From Tepidiforma thermophila (lineage in GTDB: Bacteria > Chloroflexota > Dehalococcoidia > Tepidiformales > Tepidiformaceae), in the NCBI RefSeq assembly GCF_002563855.1, contig NZ_PDJQ01000001.1:1984001-2048000 (forward strand): 64,000 nt of DNA, given 5' to 3'. The position numbers and the translations under genes were made by a program. Below, piece by piece: positions 17,436 through 26,961 of this stretch; within the stretch, counting starts at the first letter, position 1; each line of letters starts with the position of its first letter. Under the pieces are notes generated by a model. The model did no database searches. It was not told the DNA's origin and saw only the letters and a list, made by a program, of their open reading frames with translations.

Positions 17436-18980
17436 ATGACAGGCGCTCCCGGGACCCGGCAGCGGTACGCGGTCATCGTGGTCGGGAGCGGCATCTCAGG
17501 CCTGTTCGTGGCGCTCGAGGCCCGGCGGCTCGGCCCGGTTCTCGTGCTCACCAAGGGCAGCATCGACGACTGCAACACCCGCTGGGCGCAGGGCGGTATC
17601 GCGGCCGCGGTCGGCCCGCTCGATTCGCCGGAACAGCACCTCGCCGACACGATTGCGGCCGGGGCCGGGCTCGTCGACGAAGAAGCGGCCCGCATCCTCT
17701 GTTTCGAAGCGCCGGCGCGGATTCGCGACCTCGTGCGGTACGGCGTGTCGTTCGACTCGCTGGGCGGAGAGGTTGCGCTCGGCCGGGAAGCCGCTCACAG
17801 CCGGGCACGTGTCCTCCACGCAGGTGGGGACCAAACGGGCGCGGCAATCGAGACAGCCCTCTCAGCAGCGGCGATGGACCCTGCAATCACCATCCTGGAC
17901 CACACCCTCGTCACGCGGCTGGCGGTGGAGGAAGGCGAGGCTCGCGGCGTTGAGGCGGTCCACCTCCAGACCGGAGAGCGGGAATGGTACGAAGGCGATG
18001 CCATCGTCCTCGGCACCGGCGGGGCCGGCCAGCTCTTTTCGCACACGACCAATCCCGAAGTCGCCACGGGCGATGGCGTGGCGCTGGCGTTCGACGCGGG
18101 CGCGGAGATTGCCGACATCGAGTTCTACCAGTTCCACCCGACAGCCCTGCGGGTGCCCGGCCTTCCGACGTTTCTCATCTCAGAGGCAGTCAGGGGCGAG
18201 GGTGCTGTGCTCAGAAACCTTGCAGGCGAGGCGTTCATGCAGCGGTACCACCCGCTCGCTGACCTTGCGCCGCGCGACGTTGTCTCACGGGCAATCGTCC
18301 GGGAGATGCGCCGGGAGGGAAGCGACCACGTTTTTCTTGACTGCACGGGGCTGAAGTCAGTCGACCTCGCGGCGCGGTTTCCGGCCATCTTTGCCCACTG
18401 CATGGAGGCAGGAATCGACATGCGGGTCGACCCCATTCCGGTGGCCCCGGCTGCCCACTACCTGATGGGGGGTGTGCGGACCGACACCTGGGGACGGACC
18501 ACGATTCCGCGGCTCTACGCCTGCGGCGAGTGCGCCTGCACCGGCGTCCACGGCGCCAATCGCCTGGCGAGCAACTCGCTCATGGAGACCGTCGTCTTCG
18601 GCAAACGGGTGGTGGAGCACCTTGCAGCGGGAGGGGGCGGAGCAGCGACGGCAACGCCAGACCGCATCCCCTTCCCCGCCCCTTCGACTGCGGCGCCGTC
18701 GCACCGCGAGCTCCAGGCGATGATGTGGGAATGTGCCGGGATCGAACGGGACGGGCCCGGGCTCGAGCGCGGACTGCAGACAATCTCCGGGTGGCCGGCC
18801 CGGCAACCTGGCGCCTGTACGCGAGGGGCGTTCGAGCGGCAGCAGATGACCACCGTGGCGGCCCTCATGCTTACGGCCGCGTTGCGCCGGACCGAGAGCC
18901 GGGGCGGCCACTACCGGAGCGACTACCCCGAGCGCGACGATGCACACTGGCGCCGACGGCAGGTGTTCATCCGTGCTTGA
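17436..18980 (+). CDS. nadB: L-aspartate oxidase
   Basis: 514-residue flavoprotein; oxidises L-aspartate to iminoaspartate, the first step of de novo NAD synthesis. The FAD-binding Rossmann loop VIVVGSGISGLFVALEA is at 13-29; then NTRWAQGGIAAAVG, HSRARVLHAGGDQTGAAI, EFYQFHPTAL, LISEAVRGEGA and the C-terminal GGVRTDTWGRTTIPRLYACGE with NRLASNSLMETVVFG. RGEGA and the QGG motif favour NadB over succinate dehydrogenase SdhA. ATG 17436 starts just before the Rossmann fold. It overlaps nadC by 8 bases. No nadA (quinolinate synthase) is in the window. Confidence 0.95.
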   Translation: MTGAPGTRQRYAVIVVGSGISGLFVALEARRLGPVLVLTKGSIDDCNTRWAQGGIAAAVGPLDSPEQHLADTIAAGAGLVDEEAARILCFEAPARIRDLVRYGVSFDSLGGEVALGREAAHSRARVLHAGGDQTGAAIETALSAAAMDPAITILDHTLVTRLAVEEGEARGVEAVHLQTGEREWYEGDAIVLGTGGAGQLFSHTTNPEVATGDGVALAFDAGAEIADIEFYQFHPTALRVPGLPTFLISEAVRGEGAVLRNLAGEAFMQRYHPLADLAPRDVVSRAIVREMRREGSDHVFLDCTGLKSVDLAARFPAIFAHCMEAGIDMRVDPIPVAPAAHYLMGGVRTDTWGRTTIPRLYACGECACTGVHGANRLASNSLMETVVFGKRVVEHLAAGGGGAATATPDRIPFPAPSTAAPSHRELQAMMWECAGIERDGPGLERGLQTISGWPARQPGACTRGAFERQQMTTVAALMLTAALRRTESRGGHYRSDYPERDDAHWRRRQVFIRA

Positions 18981-19827
18981 CCCGCTCGACCCGGCGGCGA
19001 TTGAAGCGCTGGCGCGGCGGGCGCTGGAGGAGGATCGCGCCTTCGACGACGTGACCACGCTGGCAACCGTCGACGCCTCGCTCATCGGCACGGCGACGTT
19101 TCTTGCAAAGGAGGCCGGGGTGGCGGCGGGGCTCGACGTGGCAGCCGCGTGCTTCCGCATCGTTGACGGTCGGTGCCAGTTCAGCCCGCGTGTGCGCGAC
19201 GGCGACCGGTTCACCCGGGGGCAGCGTCTCGCGACCGTCGAGGGACCGGTGCGGGCGCTCCTCCAGGCCGAGCGTGTGGCGCTCAACTTCCTCCAGCGGA
19301 TGTGCGGCACCGCAACCCTCACGAGGGCCTTCGTCGATGCGGTTGCCGGCACCGGCGTCCGCATCCTTGACACCCGCAAGACGACCCCCGGCCTGCGCGA
19401 TTTCGAAAAATATGCAGTCCGGTGCGGCGGCGGTACGAATCACCGCCGGGACCTTGCGTCGATGGCGATGGTCAAGGACAACCACCGCGAAGCGATTCGG
19501 CGGGAGGGCCGAACGCTGGCCGACGCCGCAGCGGCGATCCGGGCGCTGCGGCCCGGGATCGCCGTCGAGATTGAAATCGACCGGCTCGAGCAGCTGGACG
19601 AAGCGCTCGCCGCACAGCCGGAATGGATTCTTCTCGACAACATGACCCTCGAGGATATGGCGGAGGCTGTCCGGCGGGTGGCCGGGCGGGCCAGGCTCGA
19701 GGCGTCGGGCGGCGTCCGTCTCGACACCGTGCGCGCAATCGCAGAGACGGGCGTCGATGCAATCTCGGTCGGGGCGCTAACGCACAGCGCCCGTGCCCAG
19801 GACATCAGCCTCGAGCTCGAGTTTTAG
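18973..19827 (+). CDS. nadC: Nicotinate-nucleotide pyrophosphorylase (quinolinate phosphoribosyltransferase)
   Basis: 284 residues; converts quinolinate and PRPP to nicotinate mononucleotide. Motifs: AEDRAFDDVTT-like N terminus (LEEDRAFDDVTTLAT), AERVALNFLQRMCGTAT, the active-site DTRKTTPGLRDFEKYAVRCGGGTNHR, MVKDNH, VEIEIDRLEQ, LLDNM and LEASGGV. GTG 18973 gives the standard length, has AGGTG upstream and overlaps the nadB stop by 8 bases; an ATG at 18940 is possible. Forms a nadBC operon. The 3' end overlaps the convergent TIM-barrel gene by four bases. Confidence 0.95.
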   Translation: MLDPLDPAAIEALARRALEEDRAFDDVTTLATVDASLIGTATFLAKEAGVAAGLDVAAACFRIVDGRCQFSPRVRDGDRFTRGQRLATVEGPVRALLQAERVALNFLQRMCGTATLTRAFVDAVAGTGVRILDTRKTTPGLRDFEKYAVRCGGGTNHRRDLASMAMVKDNHREAIRREGRTLADAAAAIRALRPGIAVEIEIDRLEQLDEALAAQPEWILLDNMTLEDMAEAVRRVAGRARLEASGGVRLDTVRAIAETGVDAISVGALTHSARAQDISLELEF

Positions 19828-20744
19828 CCGAGGCCGACGCCGGCCAGGAAGCCGAGCGCCGCGCGGACCCGCTCACCCGGCTGGTGCTGGTTGATTTCGA
19901 GCGTGAACGACGACAGGTGCCGGACCCCCCGGACGACGTACTCCCAGGGAACGTCGCCGTCGCCCGGCGCGCGGTGGTCGCCGATGCCTTCGACATCGTG
20001 GAGGTGGGCGCCAATGCACCGGCCGGACCAGCGGTCGAGCCAGGCATGCCGGTTGATGAGTCCGAGCCGGTGGAGCACCTCAGCGTGGCCGACGTCGTGC
20101 CAGTAGCCTGCCTCCTCGGGCGCGAACCCATCGAGAAGCTGCGCGTACTCGCCGGGGTGCGGGATTTCGTGGTAGTGGTACCGGTTTTCGATGCCGATGG
20201 CGATGCCGCGGGGCCGGGCGAGGGCAACCAGCTCCTCCAGCGAACGCCGGGCCGCCCCAAGATGCGGCTCTGCGGCAGCAGCCCGCCGCGCGACCAGCAA
20301 GGTGCGCAGCTCCTCGACCCTGGCGCCATCCCGTTCGCCGGCGTCGAAGGCGCGCCGGAGGGCGAGCTCCTCCTCAAACTGTTCGGCCACCGTGCCCACG
20401 TGGCCCAGGTGGACGACCACCCGCCGTGCGCCGACCTCCGCCGCCAGGTCGATGGACCGGGCTGCGGCGGCGACGGCCTGGCGGCGCTCATCCTCGTCGA
20501 GCGCGGCCAGGTTCAGGCTCGCGTTTCCACGACCGTTTGGGAGCCGTTCGTACGGGGCTGGCTGGTGGATGGCGACGATGGGCAGCACGTTCGCCGCGCG
20601 GATGGCGGCGACCTTCGCGGCCGGAGTCGAGTGACTGATTTCGATGGCGTCATACCCGGACTCAGCGGCGAAGCGGGCAAAGACAGACCCGTCCTCGAAG
20701 CGCGGCTGCTGGGCGAACATCGTGGAGAGGGCGAACTGGCTCAT
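19824..20744 (-). CDS. Sugar phosphate isomerase/epimerase-like TIM barrel protein
   Basis: 306 residues of the xylose isomerase-like/AP endonuclease 2 superfamily. Seen: FAAESGYDAIEISH, a hydrophobic strand RVVVHLGHVG, a metal-site glutamate in GIAIGIENRYHYHEIP, HDVGHAEVLHRLG and IGAHLHDVEGIGDHRAPGDGD. The His/Asp/Glu ligands point to a divalent metal centre. The substrate is unknown. It is the last gene of the long minus-strand run and is coupled to the small membrane protein by an ATGA overlap. ATG 20744 is chosen for that coupling and because homology starts there. Confidence 0.78.
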   Translation of the reverse strand: MSQFALSTMFAQQPRFEDGSVFARFAAESGYDAIEISHSTPAAKVAAIRAANVLPIVAIHQPAPYERLPNGRGNASLNLAALDEDERRQAVAAAARSIDLAAEVGARRVVVHLGHVGTVAEQFEEELALRRAFDAGERDGARVEELRTLLVARRAAAAEPHLGAARRSLEELVALARPRGIAIGIENRYHYHEIPHPGEYAQLLDGFAPEEAGYWHDVGHAEVLHRLGLINRHAWLDRWSGRCIGAHLHDVEGIGDHRAPGDGDVPWEYVVRGVRHLSSFTLEINQHQPGERVRAALGFLAGVGLG

Positions 20745-21049
20745 GAGCGCTGCGGCGGCCTCCCGGGTGCCGGGCTTGCGGCCGGCTGCGGGATGCGCGC
20801 CCAGTGCCGCGCCGCGAGCAGGCAAAGGGGGACGAAGAAGGCAAGCGCGAAGCTGAGCCAGAGCCCGGCCCAACCCGTTGCGCCCAGGAGGGGGACCGCG
20901 AACCCGGCGGTGATCCCTGCGGCGAGACAGAGCGGCAGATTCCAGAGGCCAGCGCGCCCCCTAGTGGCAACGCTCCACCCGAGCCAGGGAAGAAAGGCGA
21001 GCATGCCCCAGCCCAGCAGATAGAGGGAAACAAAGACGGCGGTGTACAT
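20741..21049 (-). CDS. Small membrane protein of unknown function
   Basis: 102 residues with three hydrophobic segments (YTAVFVSLYLLGWGMLAFLPWLG, LPLCLAAGITAGFAVPLLG, AGLWLSFALAFFVPLCLLAA) and a short Pro-rich tail. No family is recognised. It starts within the rseP stop (TGATG, one base shared) and its own stop overlaps the next gene by ATGA, so it is a real coupled gene between the site-2 protease and the TIM-barrel protein. A role in the membrane can be inferred, nothing more. Confidence 0.65.
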   Translation of the reverse strand: MYTAVFVSLYLLGWGMLAFLPWLGWSVATRGRAGLWNLPLCLAAGITAGFAVPLLGATGWAGLWLSFALAFFVPLCLLAARHWARIPQPAASPAPGRPPQRS

Positions 21050-22236
21050 CAGCTCACGATCCGGGCGATATCGAAGTAGGTAACGACCAGGACGCCAAAG
21101 AGCAGGAGTGCAAAGCCCATGAAGTGGACCAGTGCCTCCTTTTCCGGCGAGATCCGCCGGCCCCCGCGGAGGAGCTCGATGAACACGAACAGCATGCGCC
21201 CGCCGTCGAGCATCGGGATGGGAAGGGCGTTGAAAATCGCGAGGTTAAGGCTAAGCAGGGCAGCGAGCTCAATGAGCGGCCGCCAGCCCTGCTCGTCGAT
21301 GATCGCGCCGGTCGTCTCGGCGATGCCGACCGGGCCGGTGAACGCGGGCTGACCGCTGGACATCGAGGCTCCCGAGGTCCCGGAAATCATCACCCGCACT
21401 TCGTTGACCGTGAGCTGGAAGGTTTCGCGGAGTGACACCAGCGCCTTCGGGAATGCCACCCACGGCCAGTCCCAGACCTTCTCAGTGTAGGGGTAGAGGA
21501 GCTGGCAGTTCGTCGGGTTTCCGTCGGCATCGGCCGAGCAGGTCGACGGCGCGCCAATCCGGATGCCGGTCGGACCCTGTCCCGGGGGCGGGTCCCAGCG
21601 GGCGTAGACGTAGGCGGTGAGGGTCGCGCCTCCGCGATTGATGACCCATTTCTGCGTCTTGCCGAGGTTCAGGCGGTTCGCGTAGACGAGCTCGGACGTG
21701 TTGCGGACCTCTTTGCCCTCGACCTCGAGCACGAAATCGCCCGGCTGGAGGCCCTGCTTCGGCACCGAGCCGTCCCGCATGACTCCTTCGATCCGGGCCT
21801 CAGCGGCCGGGGAACCCGGTGCAACCTCGATGATCTGCGCCATCGTCAGCGCCCGCTCGCGCGGGACCATGAACCCGACCGCAAGCAGGATGACAGCCAG
21901 CGCGAAGTTCATCAGCACCCCGGCCGACATGACGACGAGCCGCTTCCAGGCTGCCTGCGCTGCGAGGCTGCGTGGGTCGGTCGGGTCTTCCTCGCCGAGG
22001 AGGCGGACAAAACCGCCAATGGGCAGCCAGTTCAGCGTGTACTCGGTCTCGCCTTTGCGCAGGAACGTCCAGGCTCGGGGCGGGAATCCGATGCCGAACT
22101 CGAGCACCTTGATGCCGAAGGCCTTGGCTGCGAGGAAGTGCCCGAACTCGTGGATCACGACGAGGACGACGAGCATGCCGAGGAACGGCACCGCAGCCTG
22201 CAGGATGGCAACCGGGTCAACGGCGAGGAAGATCAC
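21049..22236 (-). CDS. rseP: RIP-type zinc metalloprotease (site-2 protease)
   Basis: 395-residue intramembrane protease of family M50. HEFGH at residues 29-33 is the zinc site, in a membrane segment; LNWLPIGGFVRLLGEED follows, then a PDZ domain (SVPKQGLQPGDFVLEVEGKEV, about 150-175) and a C-terminal NALPIPMLDGGRMLFVFIELL that supplies the third zinc ligand (Asp). Such proteases cut anti-sigma factors or signal peptides within the membrane. The gene follows dxr with an ATGA overlap, the usual dxr-rseP neighbourhood in bacteria, here without cdsA. Confidence 0.93.
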   Translation of the reverse strand: MIFLAVDPVAILQAAVPFLGMLVVLVVIHEFGHFLAAKAFGIKVLEFGIGFPPRAWTFLRKGETEYTLNWLPIGGFVRLLGEEDPTDPRSLAAQAAWKRLVVMSAGVLMNFALAVILLAVGFMVPRERALTMAQIIEVAPGSPAAEARIEGVMRDGSVPKQGLQPGDFVLEVEGKEVRNTSELVYANRLNLGKTQKWVINRGGATLTAYVYARWDPPPGQGPTGIRIGAPSTCSADADGNPTNCQLLYPYTEKVWDWPWVAFPKALVSLRETFQLTVNEVRVMISGTSGASMSSGQPAFTGPVGIAETTGAIIDEQGWRPLIELAALLSLNLAIFNALPIPMLDGGRMLFVFIELLRGGRRISPEKEALVHFMGFALLLFGVLVVTYFDIARIVS

Positions 22237-23387
22237 GCGGGTACCTCCGGGGCCACTGCTGCGGCGAGACGGCGGGCCTCCGCGTCGGCCGCGAGGACCT
22301 CATCCAGCGACGGCGACGGGAGCGGCTCGTGCTGTTCGAGTACATGCTCAATGACCCGCGGAATATCGAGGAAGCCGATTTCGCGACGGAGGAAACGTTC
22401 CACGGCGACCTCGTCGGCGGCAGCCATCGCCGCGGGGGCAGTCCCGCCGATGCGGCCGGCCTCCATCGCGAGGCGCAGGCACGGAAACCGGTCGAGGTCG
22501 GGACGGCCGAAGTGCAGGACGCCGACGGCGGCAAGATCGAGCAGCGGCATCGGGGGTTCCGGCATCCGCTCGGGGTAGCTCAGGGCGAGCTGAATGGGAA
22601 GGCGCATGTCGGGCACGCCAAGCTGGGCCTTGACACTGCCGTCCGTGAACTCCACGAGGCTGTGCACGATGGACTCCCGGTGGAGCACGACGTCGACGGC
22701 ATCCATCGGGACATCAAACAGCCACATCGCCTCGATGGTCTCCATGCCCTTGTTCATCAGTGTGGCGGAATCGACGGTGATTTTGCGGCCCATCTTCCAC
22801 GTGGGGTGGTCAAGGGCCTGTTCAGGGGTGACTGCGGCAAGCTGTCCGCGAGAGAAGTCGCGGAAGGCGCCGCCGCTGGCCGTGAGGATGATCCGCCGGA
22901 TTGCGTGCGGGGATTCGCCCCAGAGGCACTGCCAGATGGCTGAATGCTCACTGTCGACCGGGCGCAGCTCGCCGCCGCCGGCCTGCATCGCCTCCCTGAC
23001 AAGGTGGCCGGCCATCACCAACACCTCCTTGTTGGCGATTGCCACCGGGCGGCCGATCCGCAGGGCTGCGAGCGTCGGCAGCAGGCCCGCCGCACCCGCC
23101 GTCGCGACGAGGACAATGTCCACATCCGGCGCGACGGCGACGGCTTCGGGACGTTCGGCCAGTGCGCCGACGGCGGCCGCGGCCTCCTGGAGCCGCGGCG
23201 AGACCCGTTCGGCGAAGACATAGCGGGGCCGCAACGCGGCGACCTGCTCGGCGAGGAGATCGGCGTTCGCGCCGGCGGCCAGCGCGGCCACGGCGAACCG
23301 GTCCGGGAAACGGGCGATGACATCGAGCGCCTGCCGGCCAATCGACCCGGTCGAGCCGAGGACGGCGACGCGCAACGGGGGCTTCAC
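22233..23387 (-). CDS. dxr: 1-deoxy-D-xylulose 5-phosphate reductoisomerase
   Basis: 384 residues; converts DXP to MEP with NADPH, the committed step of the MEP pathway. N-terminal NADPH loop VAVLGSTGSIGRQALDVI; IANKEVLVMAGHLV; the metal-binding and substrate region LRPVDSEHSAIWQCL (Asp and Glu ligands), ILTASGGAFRD, HPTWKMGRKITVDSATLMNKGMETIEA and HRESIVHSLVEFTDGSVKAQLG. Full length. Only 37 bases downstream of the LLM oxidoreductase gene, so it may be read from the men operon. Confidence 0.96.
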   Translation of the reverse strand: MKPPLRVAVLGSTGSIGRQALDVIARFPDRFAVAALAAGANADLLAEQVAALRPRYVFAERVSPRLQEAAAAVGALAERPEAVAVAPDVDIVLVATAGAAGLLPTLAALRIGRPVAIANKEVLVMAGHLVREAMQAGGGELRPVDSEHSAIWQCLWGESPHAIRRIILTASGGAFRDFSRGQLAAVTPEQALDHPTWKMGRKITVDSATLMNKGMETIEAMWLFDVPMDAVDVVLHRESIVHSLVEFTDGSVKAQLGVPDMRLPIQLALSYPERMPEPPMPLLDLAAVGVLHFGRPDLDRFPCLRLAMEAGRIGGTAPAAMAAADEVAVERFLRREIGFLDIPRVIEHVLEQHEPLPSPSLDEVLAADAEARRLAAAVAPEVPA

Positions 23388-23424
23388 TCCCTGATCGTAC
23401 GGCCGGATGGCGGGCGGCGGCCAG

Positions 23425-24360
23425 TCAGCCGGCGAATGCGCGGATAACTTCTGTGGTCCACGCTGCGAGCGCGTCCCAGTCGACCGAGGGACGGATGGCG
23501 ATATTGACGCGGGCTGCGCCGGCGTCGCGGTACCGGCCGACGAGGTCGATGGCCTGCCCGGGGAGCCCGGTTACCACGCCCCGCGCGCGCATCGACTCGG
23601 CGGCCGGTCCCCACGCCTGGCGGTATTGCGCTTCGACCCTGGGAAGGTCGGACGGGGCGGCAGCCATGTGGAAGGAGAGATTCACCGTGCGCTCAATGGT
23701 CGCCGGGTCCCGCCCCTCAGTCTCACACCAGCGGTCGAGCACGCTTGAGAGGCGCGCGAACTCCTCGGGCGAGGTGTACGGGGTGTTCCAGCCATCGGCG
23801 TGGCGGGCGGCGATGCGGAGGGTCCGCTTCTCGCCGTTGCCTCCGACCCAGATGCGCGGCCGGGCCTGCATGGGCTTCGGATTGCAGGCGGCGTTCGCAA
23901 GCCGGAAAAAGCGGCCGTCGAAGTCAGACCGTTCCTGGGTGGTCAGGAGCCGGATCACCTGGACGCCCTCTTCGAGCATGTCGAGGCGCTCTTTAATGGG
24001 AGGGAACGGGATACCGTAGGCCCGGTACTCGGGCTCGTGCCAGCCGGCGCCGAGGCCGATTTCGAGCCGTCCGCCGCTCAGGTGGTCGATGGTGCACAGG
24101 GCGTTGGCGAGGACTGCGGGGTGCCGGTAGCCCATGCCGAGGACGAGCACCCCGATGCGGACGTTCGACGTGTCGCAGGCCATGGCGGCCATGCAGGTCG
24201 TTGCCTCGAAACAGCTTCCATTGCCGTCGACCGGGGGAGCCTCGTAGAAGTGGTCCCAGACATCAACCCAGTCAAATCCGGCGGTGTCGGCCCACCGCCA
24301 GAGGCGGCGGAGTTCGTCGATCGTGATGTTCTGCTGGCCGATGTGCAGGCCGAAGTTCAT
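23425..24360 (-). CDS. LLM-class flavin-dependent oxidoreductase
   Basis: 311 residues of the luciferase-like monooxygenase superfamily, TIM-barrel enzymes using FMN or F420. Features: GLHIGQQNITIDELRRLWRWAD, GFDWVDVWDHF, VRIGVLVLGMGYRHPAVLANALCTIDHLSGGRLEIGLGAGWHEPEYRAYGIPF and RPRIWVGGNGEKRTLRIAARHADGWN. The pattern resembles actinobacterial F420-dependent members, but cofactor and substrate cannot be read from the sequence. It begins 34 bases after menE and may be cotranscribed. ATG 24360 starts at the conserved N terminus. Confidence 0.85.
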   Translation of the reverse strand: MNFGLHIGQQNITIDELRRLWRWADTAGFDWVDVWDHFYEAPPVDGNGSCFEATTCMAAMACDTSNVRIGVLVLGMGYRHPAVLANALCTIDHLSGGRLEIGLGAGWHEPEYRAYGIPFPPIKERLDMLEEGVQVIRLLTTQERSDFDGRFFRLANAACNPKPMQARPRIWVGGNGEKRTLRIAARHADGWNTPYTSPEEFARLSSVLDRWCETEGRDPATIERTVNLSFHMAAAPSDLPRVEAQYRQAWGPAAESMRARGVVTGLPGQAIDLVGRYRDAGAARVNIAIRPSVDWDALAAWTTEVIRAFAG

Positions 24361-24394
24361 GGGCGGGCTCCCCCGGTCGTGCGTCCCGGGGATT

Positions 24395-25864
24395 CTACGG
24401 CCCGCCGCCGAACCGGGTGCGGACGAGGTGCCGCTGGAGCTTCCCGCTGGTCGTACGGGGGAGTTCATCGAGGGCGAGCCAGCGCCGCGGCACCTTGTAC
24501 CCGGCAAGCCGCGCCCGCAGCCACGCCTCGAGCTCGCCCCAGCCGGGCGCCCGTGCATCCCTCAGCACAACCGCAGCGGCTACGACCTGGCCCCAGTGGG
24601 GGTCGGGCAGGCCGACAACAGCAGCCTCGCGAACCGCCGGATGGGCTTCGAGCGCGGCCTCCACCTCGGCCGGGTAGACGTTTTCACCGCCGGTGACCAC
24701 CAGGTCGTGGCGGCGGTCCAGGATAGTCAAAAACCCCTCGGCATCAATGAGGCCAATGTCGCCGGTGTGGAGCCAGCCGTCGCGCAGGGCCCGGGCTGTC
24801 GCCTCAGGGTCATCGAAATAGCCCGGGAAGACGGTGGGCCCGGCAACAAGAATTTCGCCGGGCTGGCCGGCCGGCGCCGCAACCCGCAGGCGTACGCTGA
24901 AGAGCGGCTTTCCGGCCGAACCCAGATGGGCAAGCGCATCGCCCGGGGCCAGGGTCGTGACCTGGCTTGTCGCTTCGGTGAGGCCGTAGGTCTGGAGAAC
25001 AGGCAGCCCCCGTGCGGCGGCGCGCTCCAGCAGGTCCCGCGAGACCGGACCGCCCCCGACCAGGACCGCCCGTACGGACGGGGGGTACGGGCGCTCGTCG
25101 GCCTCGAGCATCCGCGCGAGCATCGTTGGAACGACAGAAAGCAGAGTGATGCGCTCCTCGCGGAGGGCGCGGTTCACCGCACCGGCATCGAACCCGGCGT
25201 GGATGACGGCCGTTGTGCCCTGGATGAGCGACCGGGTCGCGATGGAGAGCCCGCCGACGTGGCAGAGCGGCATGCACGCCAGCCAGCGGTCCGCTGGATC
25301 AACGCCGATGTTGAAGGCAGAAGCAGCCGCGCTGGCAAAGAAGTTTTCGAAGGTGAGCCGAGCCGCCTTCGGCCTGCCGGTTGTACCAGAGGTAAACATG
25401 AGCACGAAGTCGCCCGACCAGGTACCCGGCCACTCACAGGGACCGGATACGGCGCCGTCGGCCCCGCCGGCAATGCTCATGGCCGGGATACCGGCCGCCC
25501 GGGCGATTTCAGACGCAGCCGAGGCGAAGGCCTGGTCGTGCAGCAAGAGACGGGTGCCGATGCGGTTCAGCTGCCAGGCGAGTTCGCCGGCAGCGAGCCG
25601 CCAGTTCAGCGGAGCAACAATTGCCCCGGCCCGGGCCGTCCCGAATACTGCTGCGACGTAGTGGGCCGAGTTGCCGGCCAGCAGCCCGACCCTGTCGCCT
25701 GGGCGCACGCCGGCACCGAGCAGCTCCTGCGCGAACGCGGACACCCGATGGTCAAGTTCCGCAAATGACAAAACCTCAGCGCCAAACTCGACGGCAGGGT
25801 GGCGCGGGAGAGCAGAGGCCCGGTGCGCAACCCAGTCGAACGGCGGGAGGGCCGGGGAGATCAC
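24395..25864 (-). CDS. menE: o-Succinylbenzoate-CoA ligase
   Basis: 489-residue ANL-superfamily adenylating enzyme; activates o-succinylbenzoate to its CoA ester. The P-loop LMFTSGTTGRPKAARLTFENF, the A5-type QTYGLTEATSQVT, GWLHTGDIGLIDAEGFLTILDRRHD (ATP ribose Asp and hinge), GGENVYPAEVEAAL and a C-terminal LPRTTSGKLQR with the catalytic Lys are present. General acyl-CoA ligases look similar, but its place as last gene of menFDHBC, with a four-base overlap with menC, makes MenE the likely identity. Confidence 0.9.
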   Translation of the reverse strand: MISPALPPFDWVAHRASALPRHPAVEFGAEVLSFAELDHRVSAFAQELLGAGVRPGDRVGLLAGNSAHYVAAVFGTARAGAIVAPLNWRLAAGELAWQLNRIGTRLLLHDQAFASAASEIARAAGIPAMSIAGGADGAVSGPCEWPGTWSGDFVLMFTSGTTGRPKAARLTFENFFASAAASAFNIGVDPADRWLACMPLCHVGGLSIATRSLIQGTTAVIHAGFDAGAVNRALREERITLLSVVPTMLARMLEADERPYPPSVRAVLVGGGPVSRDLLERAAARGLPVLQTYGLTEATSQVTTLAPGDALAHLGSAGKPLFSVRLRVAAPAGQPGEILVAGPTVFPGYFDDPEATARALRDGWLHTGDIGLIDAEGFLTILDRRHDLVVTGGENVYPAEVEAALEAHPAVREAAVVGLPDPHWGQVVAAAVVLRDARAPGWGELEAWLRARLAGYKVPRRWLALDELPRTTSGKLQRHLVRTRFGGGP

Positions 25865-26961
25865 GCGAGCGCCTCCCTGGCGTTTGCCGCAGGGGCGAGG
25901 GCAGGAAGTGCCCCGGCGGCCGGGAGCTCGACACCGCCAGCGGCGGGCAGGGGCACGCCGGCGACCGGGTCATCGAGCACAGCGAGGGCGGTCGCGAAGC
26001 CGTGGGCGGTACCCGCCGAACCGAACACTGCGGCAAACTCCAGCGCGGCTGCGAGCCCTGCCCCGCTCTCGAACGCGCCGCTTACAATCACCTCGAGGCC
26101 GGCCTCCCGGGCCGCACGGGCGAGCCAGGCTGATGCAGCGAGCCCCAGCAGAGACGGTTTCAGCACGACCGCATCGCAGGCCGTCGCCCGGATGAGCTCC
26201 AGCCCCCGGGCCCCGTTAGCCAGCGACTCGTCGGCGGCGATGCGCAGGCCGGTCTCCGCCCGGAGCCGGGCCCACTCGGCCGACGGCACACCGGGGGCAA
26301 GGGGTTGCTCGATGAGGTCGATGTCGGCTGCGCGCAGCAGGGGGGCGATCGTCGCAAACTCGGCGGGCGACCAGGCTCCGTTCGCGTCGACGCGGACCAG
26401 GGCCCGCGGCCCTAGACGGTCGCGAAGCTCCCGCAGCACGGCGGCATCCCGGTCAGCGCCGAGGCCGACCTTCACTTTAAAGACCGTGTAGCCCTCGGCA
26501 GCGAACCGCCCGGCCTGGGCGAGGGCCTCAGCGACATCGGCAGCATCGACCAGGGCATTGACCGCCAGGCGTACCGGGCGCACCTGAGAGTCCGGAGCGA
26601 GCAGCCGACCGAGCGGGATGCCGAGCTCCTGCGCGGCGAGCCACCCGAGCGCCATTTCAACGGCAGCCCGGGCAGGGGCAGGCAGGCTGGTATCGGGGGC
26701 GGCCATCAGCTCGTAGAAGCCGGCTATGGGGTCCGTCCCCGGCAGGCGCTCCGCTTCAGCGGCGAGGGCCCGGCAGCACACGTCGAGCGGCGGGGTAAAC
26801 GGCGGCAGCGGGGCGCAATCACCGAGCCCAACCCGGCCGACGGTGTCGGTCAGGTGCAGGAGCACCCCTTCCCGCAGGGCGAAGCCGCCCCGCGCGTCGC
26901 CGTGGGCAGCGCGGAGCCTGAGCCGGTAGGGCACCAGCCGCGCAGAGGCGACCCGGCTCAC
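25861..26961 (-). CDS. menC: o-Succinylbenzoate synthase
   Basis: 366-residue enolase-superfamily enzyme; dehydrates SHCHC to o-succinylbenzoate. Catalytic residues are visible: YTVFKVKVG (KxK), VRVDANGAW (Asp), DLIEQPLAP (Glu), RIAADES (Asp) and [10 protein letters not shown] (Lys). The N-terminal capping domain has [12 protein letters not shown]. Overlaps menB upstream and menE downstream by four bases each. Dipeptide epimerase is the common misannotation for this family; the operon favours MenC. Confidence 0.92.
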   Translation of the reverse strand: MSRVASARLVPYRLRLRAAHGDARGGFALREGVLLHLTDTVGRVGLGDCAPLPPFTPPLDVCCRALAAEAERLPGTDPIAGFYELMAAPDTSLPAPARAAVEMALGWLAAQELGIPLGRLLAPDSQVRPVRLAVNALVDAADVAEALAQAGRFAAEGYTVFKVKVGLGADRDAAVLRELRDRLGPRALVRVDANGAWSPAEFATIAPLLRAADIDLIEQPLAPGVPSAEWARLRAETGLRIAADESLANGARGLELIRATACDAVVLKPSLLGLAASAWLARAAREAGLEVIVSGAFESGAGLAAALEFAAVFGSAGTAHGFATALAVLDDPVAGVPLPAAGGVELPAAGALPALAPAANAREALA

